DNA of 64,000 nt from positions 1,065,618 to 1,129,617 of the forward strand of contig ML133433.1 in assembly GCA_003864495.1 (NCBI GenBank), written 5' to 3'. A model generated the notes under the pieces. That model had not been told where the DNA came from, did not search any database, and saw only the letters and a list, made by a program, of their open reading frames with translations. The DNA comes from Nemopilema nomurai. Taxonomy: Eukaryota > Cnidaria > Scyphozoa > Rhizostomeae > Rhizostomatidae. The number at the start of each line of letters is the position of its first letter. Position 1 is the first letter of the stretch. This document shows, one piece after another, positions 50,615 through 64,000 of this stretch. The translations under genes and the position numbers were made by a program.

Positions 50615-52021
50615 ATGTCCGATACTTTACTCGTAGCCGTTGAGAAATGTCCGCTCTGCGAAAGCAGAAGAAGAAAGTTAACATGTACGGAATGCTCACA
50701 GAAAGGAAGTTTTTCCCAGTCTTCAACACCGGATGGAGAAACGTTCACTGTCAAAAGAAACCAAGTTTTAAATTTAATTCAGCAAAAAGAAAGCTTGTCA
50801 CAAAGTATTGAAGATTTCCACGAAAGACATTCCAGGTATGAAACAAAGCATATGGAACTGTTGTCCCTTAAGTTAAGAATTAGCTCTCTCAAGATCGTTG
50901 TAAGGTCGTATAGCAAAGAAAATGATTTACAAAAAGAGAAACTTTTGAAGAGAAAAGAGAAGCATAAATATTTGGAAAGTAGATTTGATTCGGTGAGAAA
51001 CAACTCTAAACATTTGGGTAATGAAATTGAAACTCATTCAACAATGCTGACAAACGAGAAACAAAAGTTGGTAGAATTGAATTTGAAGTTGACGGAAAAG
51101 CGAAAAATAAGTATCACGAGCCTAAGGCAAGATATTTTTCCAATAACATCTAGACCAGTGTATAAAGAGTTTGGCACACCTCCAGGTCTTACTGTGGCAA
51201 CAAGAGGACTCTCAAATGATTTAGTTCTTGAATCAAGTTTAAGTGCTGAAACAGACTTAGAAGATGCTACCAAATACACCTATGAGATGGGTCGCTGGAT
51301 TCAATCAGATTTATCTGAAATGGAATACTGCATAGTTGGTTCTGGATTGCCAGCATCAGGAGACTACTATAAATATTTTGAATGGCTCAAGTCATATAGG
51401 AAGGAGCCGAGAGGCCCAGATGACCAAGAAAACACCCATAGCATCCCTGTTCTTGAGATTCCAGCATCATTGGCATTTACTTGCCAAGCTTTGAAGGTTT
51501 CAGCTAAAATTCTAGGTGTCACTCTTCCACATAAAGCAAATTTTGGAGATCTGAGTAATCCTTACATCCACCCAAGAAAGTTCTGTGAAGCAGTGAGTAA
51601 TCTCAATAAAAATATAATTCACATGTGCTTCAGCCAGCTGCTACAGCTTAGTCAAATATCACCAATGGAAACGCTCAAGAATCTGGATCTCTGCCTGTCA
51701 GATGCAAACAAAAACCTTGGCTATATTGGGGACTTTGAGACTTTCTCATATGATGTCCCAGAGCTGTTCTTGGACCAGGAAACTAGTGGCTTGGGGGATA
51801 TTGATTATGAATCAGAGTCTAGTGATGATGAGGATGGTGATTATGTTTCTGGCAGGGATGATTGGGACAGCTTGCAAGATCTTTCAGAAGTTCAGAGAGA
51901 TGCTGATTTTTCAGAGACGCAATCAAGTCAATCAGAGCAATCACTGTCATCATCAGCCACTGGCTTAGTGACATCAGCAGCCGCTTCTGTTGCCTCCCTA
52001 TGGAGGTGGAAGAAGAACTAG
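50615..52021 (+). CDS. ATG14: ATG14/Barkor, autophagy subunit of class III PI3-kinase complex I
   Basis: Targets the VPS34-VPS15-Beclin 1 complex to sites of autophagosome formation on the ER. Single open frame of 468 aa, against 492 in human. Zinc-type cysteine repeats at the start: C12-x2-C15 and C24-x2-C27 (CPLCESRRRKLTCTEC). Residues about 50-170 are coiled coil, the Beclin 1-binding part. Residues 200-390 hold the conserved Atg14/UVRAG-like core (ATRGLSNDLVLE, NPYIHPRKFC, LNKNIIHMCFSQ). The acidic region 400-450 precedes an Ala/Ser-rich amphipathic end (VTSAAASVASLWRWKKN), matching the membrane-curvature-sensing BATS tail. Start: the ATG at 50615 is the first in frame. No intron, unlike most neighbours. 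Same strand as TGS1, 936 bp upstream of its likely start. Confidence 0.93.
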   Translation: MSDTLLVAVEKCPLCESRRRKLTCTECSQKGSFSQSSTPDGETFTVKRNQVLNLIQQKESLSQSIEDFHERHSRYETKHMELLSLKLRISSLKIVVRSYSKENDLQKEKLLKRKEKHKYLESRFDSVRNNSKHLGNEIETHSTMLTNEKQKLVELNLKLTEKRKISITSLRQDIFPITSRPVYKEFGTPPGLTVATRGLSNDLVLESSLSAETDLEDATKYTYEMGRWIQSDLSEMEYCIVGSGLPASGDYYKYFEWLKSYRKEPRGPDDQENTHSIPVLEIPASLAFTCQALKVSAKILGVTLPHKANFGDLSNPYIHPRKFCEAVSNLNKNIIHMCFSQLLQLSQISPMETLKNLDLCLSDANKNLGYIGDFETFSYDVPELFLDQETSGLGDIDYESESSDDEDGDYVSGRDDWDSLQDLSEVQRDADFSETQSSQSEQSLSSSATGLVTSAAASVASLWRWKKN

Positions 52022-52404
52022 AGCTCCAAAGCACCAAAGGGTGAAAGCAAGGCTCTAAAGCATTATTTTGAATAGTTGTCATTGGTTACTATTAGGATAA
52101 TTTATAAAAAATTGCGTTAATGCCATTATGCAATCTTCCTTTTGAGATAAAATATTTGGGCTTATAATAGTTTATGTGATGATTTTTTATTATGTACTTC
52201 AATTAGATAAACTCCAAATTCCATGTTTTTAAGCATTACCCATACTAAAGGTTGCTCACAACATACAATGTTCAAATTAGTGCTTTTATAGTTTCCAAAG
52301 AAGCATTAAAATGAATTAGCTTCTATTTGATGTTAGAAAAACATCACAATTTATTGGCTATATGACAATATAAGCAATACAATTGATGAAAAGTTGATAT
52401 TGTC

Positions 52405-52410
52405 AATAAA
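52405..52410 (+). terminator. Polyadenylation signal AATAAA, ATG14
   Basis: AATAAA about 384 nt after the ATG14 stop, followed by a T/G-rich stretch, as expected for a cleavage site. Confidence 0.55.
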
Positions 52411-52810
52411 GTTGCTGGTCCTCTTGGAGCCCCCAAGTCCATTTTAAAGCTGTTAATCTTTGGTTAATCACATATACATTGGTCTTAAAGAGCAGTAATA
52501 GTTATGTGTAGTAGGTAACTAAATATGAAATTTTGATGTGGTTAATTGTTTTTATTGCCTTTGAAATGAACTCGTAATGGCGTATACAATAATTTCAGTG
52601 GAAATGCAGCTTAGATATATACTAGCAGAGTTATGTAACAATTAATTTGCGTCTTAAGGGCAATGAAAATGTGACTGATTATGAAATTCCAATTGAAAGC
52701 TTCTCTTTTTCATTCTGACCTGAGATGTTAAAAAAGAGATCTCTATGAATGTTAATGAAATCCGCACCCAGGGGGCAGACAAGAGGCTGCTTATGCTGGA
52801 TACGAGGTTA

Positions 52811-52820
52811 AACATGGCGG
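52811..52820 (+). promoter_or_regulatory. YY1-like site AACATGGCGG upstream of TGS1
   Basis: Fits the YY1 core AAnATGGCGG and lies 137 bp before the likely TGS1 start codon, in a locally CpG-rich stretch (gcgatagcacgacgg, tacgtcgttcgg). A similar element precedes ATG14. Confidence 0.4.
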
Positions 52821-52956
52821 ACTGGCCATGCGATAGCACGACGGTTTAGAACAAAACTACGTCGTTCGGAGATCAGTTTAATACCATTCTGCGAAACAGA
52901 CGTAGATGAAAATGAATAGATCTGATATCCAGTATATATGTCAGAAAACAGCGACC

Positions 52957-59888
<6,932 letters not shown>

Positions 59889-62800
59889 TGAGAGAGGATT
59901 GAGGCTCCTTTCGTCAGTCCGATATGTTTGTATTTCTTGCTATTGGGGAGTCGAGTAACAGGTCTTGACGAGAATGTTATGTTCGCGTAAGCAGTTAGAA
60001 ACTGAGGCCAACTGAAACTGAGGTGTGAGAGTTATGTTGCAAAAAAAACTTATATAATTTTAATTCCCCTCCTTTTTGGAGGCTAAATGTTTTTTAGTTG
60101 TCCTCCGAGTATACAGTAGTGACGTCATATGATAACAATTGACATAAAACAACCATTGCTGTCGCTGTCAACTGAGCGCATTGAATACAGCGAGTAGCAC
60201 AAGAGTATCCAAATAGAAAGAGTTACAGGCTCAATCATGCGTTCCCAGAACAAGTTAATCAGACTTTTCAGTTAATCAGTTACCACCCACTCGTATTTTT
60301 CTGGCTTATTCTATAAAGACAACGCTTCGTCTTGTTGTTGTTGCTGTCTTGGAAATAAACGAACGAGAAATATAACAGCAATATTCACAAAGCACAAAGA
60401 CTGCGAGCAGGCCAATTCTATAGGGATTTTACATTAGCAGGATAAAGTAGTTTTTGCCTAGAGCAAAAGTGTATACCGTTTTCAATGCTGTTTTATACAG
60501 TCTGTTTGTTTCGTTTATCAAGGCTATCTGTTTTATTCCGTTCTGTCGTTTCTGAGTTTTCCCCTGTAGCCTTTCTTATAATATTCCATTAAACTAAACC
60601 TTCAGCACTGGAAATTTGATGTAACAGTGGAAACATATATTCCTATATTTATTGCACCGGTAATAAGCATTTATAACTCCGCATAATTTGTTTACTTGCA
60701 AAGCAGTTTGCAAGGCACATGGCTCCGCTGGTCATTCCCATTTGGCTCTGAATTTCAATATTTTCGGGACTTGTCTTTTCATCTCGAATGGAAGCTTTAT
60801 CGTCTTTGCTGCTAAACCGATTGGATTGAATAATTAATTTCAATCAGGAAATCATTTTTGGCAGTTTAGTCTTTAATTCTTTTGCTACCAATCCACATCA
60901 CCTTCGTTTTTTAATTTGGATTAAGTCAAGGTGTTTGAATGTATTTCAGCTACCTTCTACGAATATACTTCTGCTTTTTAAATCACTTTATTCTTAAATC
61001 GAAGCCTCGCTCATCATTTAACCAAATTCCAGTTGTAATTCAATCTCATCTAGAGGTTTTCTCGTTCTCCTAATTTAAAGTAGATTATAAATGCCTAGTA
61101 TTAAAACGCCAGAATTGACAACCATTAGCTTTAATTTTATTTCCAAGGGCTGATTTTCAAGGCAGAACGCCTTTTAGTAGACGGTACAGATGTCGTAAAA
61201 GCAATCGAAATGAAGCCCCTTGCAACAAATAATCAGCCCACGCCCGCAAGGCACAAAAACCTTTTCACATCTTTTCAAATTCTAAAGTTAATGAGGCTCG
61301 ATTCTTTTGATCAAAAGCTATAAAACTGAATTCAGGCAGGTTCGTGAAGAGAAGAAACCGCTAGGATGACACCATCTATTCACATCTAGTTGTGATAATG
61401 ACTGTTGCTTTGATGCAGAAGAAAGCATTTGTAGAACCACTAAGACTTCGTAATGTCTGAATATAAACGGGAGTGTCTTCTTTTGAATATCTTCTTTTTA
61501 CGTTTCAATGCTAATGTTCACTTGTGGCTTCGTAAAATTTGAAAAAATTAATACTTGTTGATTTTTTTTGGCACCAAGACATTAGAGAATAAGAAGTAGC
61601 ACTCGGGAGCTTGGCTACCTAAAGACGCGAGATGATAAATCTAGTTATGAACTGACATACATGTATATTAAAAAGTGTGCATTTTTGCGCTTTGTTCTTA
61701 ACTTAGAAGCTAAGGAGCTATATTCGTTTTGTTTTTTATGCGTATTTGTGTTAAACCGTGTATACTTTTCTGCTAATACTACTATCAACTTGTCACTACC
61801 CAAACCCCCCGCCCAATACACTTTGTGCCAAGCACTATGGGCTTGCATCTAGTAAAGCTATAGAGAACGGAGCACTGTTTCGGATCCTACCGTGAAATGA
61901 GGCAAACGATGACGCAAGACAAATGCCTTCAATTAAGTTAAAGCTACAGCAAAATGCAAATAGGTCTTCATTAATATAGAAAGAATGCATGGATTGGAGC
62001 GATAGTTTGTATTTGTCACTAACCCCCAACCCTTGTCATGGAGACATCACTTTTACATCATACCGACCTATGCCTATTATTTCGTTGAATTGATATATTG
62101 TCAATGCAGTGAGGCCGAATTTTTGGTACGTTTCTTCAGCGTTACTCTAAAGATAAGCAAGTCATTGTAGGTTTTGTTTTTGATTTGCTGATGATAGTAA
62201 TAAGATCATAAAACAGCATTGCTGTGAATCGACGTGATGCCAAATGACGAAATTGCAGTTTGTCAATGGATTGATTGAAAATGTCCCAAGTTAACCCCCC
62301 CTATGTTCGAATCAGTCATCTCCTGCCCACACTCTTTCGAGATCCGCCTCTCTTACTTACTCCACTAATGAGGCATCCTATCTAGGAGATCAAGTGATAG
62401 AAAATATGTCTGCATCCAAAATTTTCACAACATCAACCTGTTGCTAGTTAAAGATAGGTTTCTCGTGTCCTGGTCGAAGTAGTCCGCTTCTGCTACAATG
62501 TCGCCAGACAGCATTATTCAGTCTTGAGATAAAGAGATATGGAGCGCATTAAAACTATTTATAGTCTGAGATGGTCACCCATTCAAGTGGTGTAAGCGTA
62601 TTTGCGCAATATGACCTATCCGTGTAAAGCCCAAAGCTACCTCGACTTCATTAGGAGGCCAACAGACTTCTTGTTCCCTTGCTTTGGTCACTGAAAAATA
62701 TCTTATCAAAGTTTGCTGCGGAGTAGCAAAACCTGGCTGCTTTGCACAGGTGTATACCTTAACGATTTCGATTAGATGGTGTAAACGGGTGAATTTACCA

Positions 62801-64000
62801 ACCAAAATTCAACTTATTAACAAAGTCAATGTACAACTTATTTCTCAGTTTTAAATTGTGAATTTTAACTGCTTTATCAATATGATCTTGTCAGTTACGA
62901 GCAAATAAAAACCTTCCACGTGCTATTCCTAATGTTTCCCACCAAAAATTGTCCTTATATATTTAGAATGTGGAGTCAAAACACGCATATATGGACAATC
63001 CATAACATAACATAACATAGACACGCATAATGCAACAGAAGGAAGGAACTGTTATCTTTAAGGAATTATGTTATTTTCATTTAACTTTTCGAGACAGTTG
63101 TAGAATGCAATCAAGAAGGATACTTATTATTCTAACTATTCCAGCATGCCAAGCAGAGCAAGTCTCCTATTGTATATCATGGCTCAAGTTCAAGAGCTTA
63201 TGTCTGATCAACGTCCTCCCTACACTCCAAAAGCACTCGATCTCTGACTAAACCTAATTTACATCAGTAGCCAGAATATGCAACACAGATAACAGCAACC
63301 ATGTTAGGAGATGATCATCTGTCATGCAGGCTTCACTTCCTCTTTCTCCAAGGTATCAAAATGTATCTCTTCACATTTTTCAAGGCATTAGCAACACGAC
63401 AGTTAATCAAATTTAATCATCTACGTCAGCTTTAAATGTTTTTGGCAAATCTTTTATCTCGCGCTTGTGTCCAGAGACATAAAATTCATCAGCAATTTTA
63501 GTTCTTCGAATCCGCTGCAGCTCGCTGATTGTAATCGTCAACAAAACTGCACGCATAATGTCTGAAGAACACATTCATTCCATTTGTTCAATTCCATTTT
63601 ATAAAATCGATCTGTTAAGAGCGAAAAGGAAGAACAGGATCAACATTGACCTGCCTAATGGACGCCTTTTATGATGAAAAGCTGTTTAATTAATTTCAAC
63701 ACCGAGGAATATTACTTCTAGACACAGTGAAGACATTTCAGCAATGCATCTGGAGATGTTTTCTACTCAATTTGAAAGAGTTGGGTGCTCGAAACGCTAG
63801 TTTCTTTAGCCGTAACAGCCTCGTGCAACTTTCGATTGCTTTTCGATTCCTGTTGCTCAAATTACGAGCGGTAATAGGCAGCGGCATTTTAAAGTCAATG
63901 AAATCAATGGTTTGAGGAATTGGAGTAGACTTGCCGATATGCGTGCTTTGAATGCACCTGCTGTCCTCTTCAGCCAATTAAACCCATCAATAATTGAGAT
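59889..64000. other. Right-hand stretch downstream of TGS1
   Basis: No gene recognised. An AATAAA at 60354-60359, about 470 nt past the TGS1 stop, may be its polyadenylation signal. TGACGTCA occurs at 60120-60127. A short cataa repeat lies at 63001-63018. Open frames of 60-80 codons (for example minus 62805-62575) show no family resemblance. Confidence 0.45.

Noticed and set aside
62575..62805. 76-codon minus-strand frame
   Set aside because: No recognisable domain, no supporting neighbours.

Overview
The window looks like nuclear DNA of a cnidarian. It is AT-rich, its genes are split by GT-AG introns, and it carries a gene whose predicted protein joins CAP, C-type lectin and minicollagen-type cysteine-rich modules. 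In family knowledge that combination marks NOWA, the nematocyst outer wall antigen, and nematocysts are found only in Cnidaria. I cannot tell the class or species. Exon models below were built by hand from splice sites, reading phase and remembered family resemblance; no search was run.

Left part (1-31 kb). The minus-strand 5' part of an otoferlin-type ferlin (17 exons, C2A to C2C) starts at 15744 and runs off the left edge. After an apparently gene-free stretch holding a 64-bp tandem repeat and a foldback element, the minus-strand NOWA-like gene (27393 to 21033, 10 exons, 585 aa) follows. It is the most interesting locus: signal peptide and basic propeptide, CAP, C-type lectin, a SEA-like domain, then two minicollagen-type cysteine knots on either side of polyproline, with a phase-1 intron at every module border. 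Its second intron-side neighbourhood (intron 1) holds a candidate tRNA-derived SINE.

Right part (31-60 kb). This is a compact run of conserved housekeeping genes: FKBP8-like (minus), NSMCE1 (plus), EIF2B2 (minus), IFT52 (plus), ATG14 (plus) and TGS1 (plus). FKBP8/NSMCE1 and EIF2B2/IFT52 are head-to-head pairs with 204 and 303 bp between start codons, so each probably shares a bidirectional promoter. NSMCE1 and EIF2B2 are tail to tail. An acylated coiled-coil protein gene lies antisense inside IFT52 intron 8. FKBP8 and ATG14 have intronless coding regions, unlike their neighbours.

Two genes carry a reading-frame defect of one base (FKBP8 near 31945; the IFT52 exon 11/12 junction). TGS1 has an unresolved phase mismatch between exons 2 and 3, which may instead mean an unfound exon. 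Sequence errors and genuine lesions cannot be told apart from the sequence alone. The last 4 kb (59.9-64 kb) and 27.4-31.3 kb show no gene that I recognise.

The genes do not form one pathway. They cover synaptic or sensory vesicle fusion (otoferlin), stinging-organelle wall (NOWA-like), mitochondrial and ER chaperoning (FKBP8), DNA repair (NSMCE1), translation initiation (EIF2B2), cilia (IFT52), autophagy (ATG14) and RNA cap hypermethylation (TGS1).
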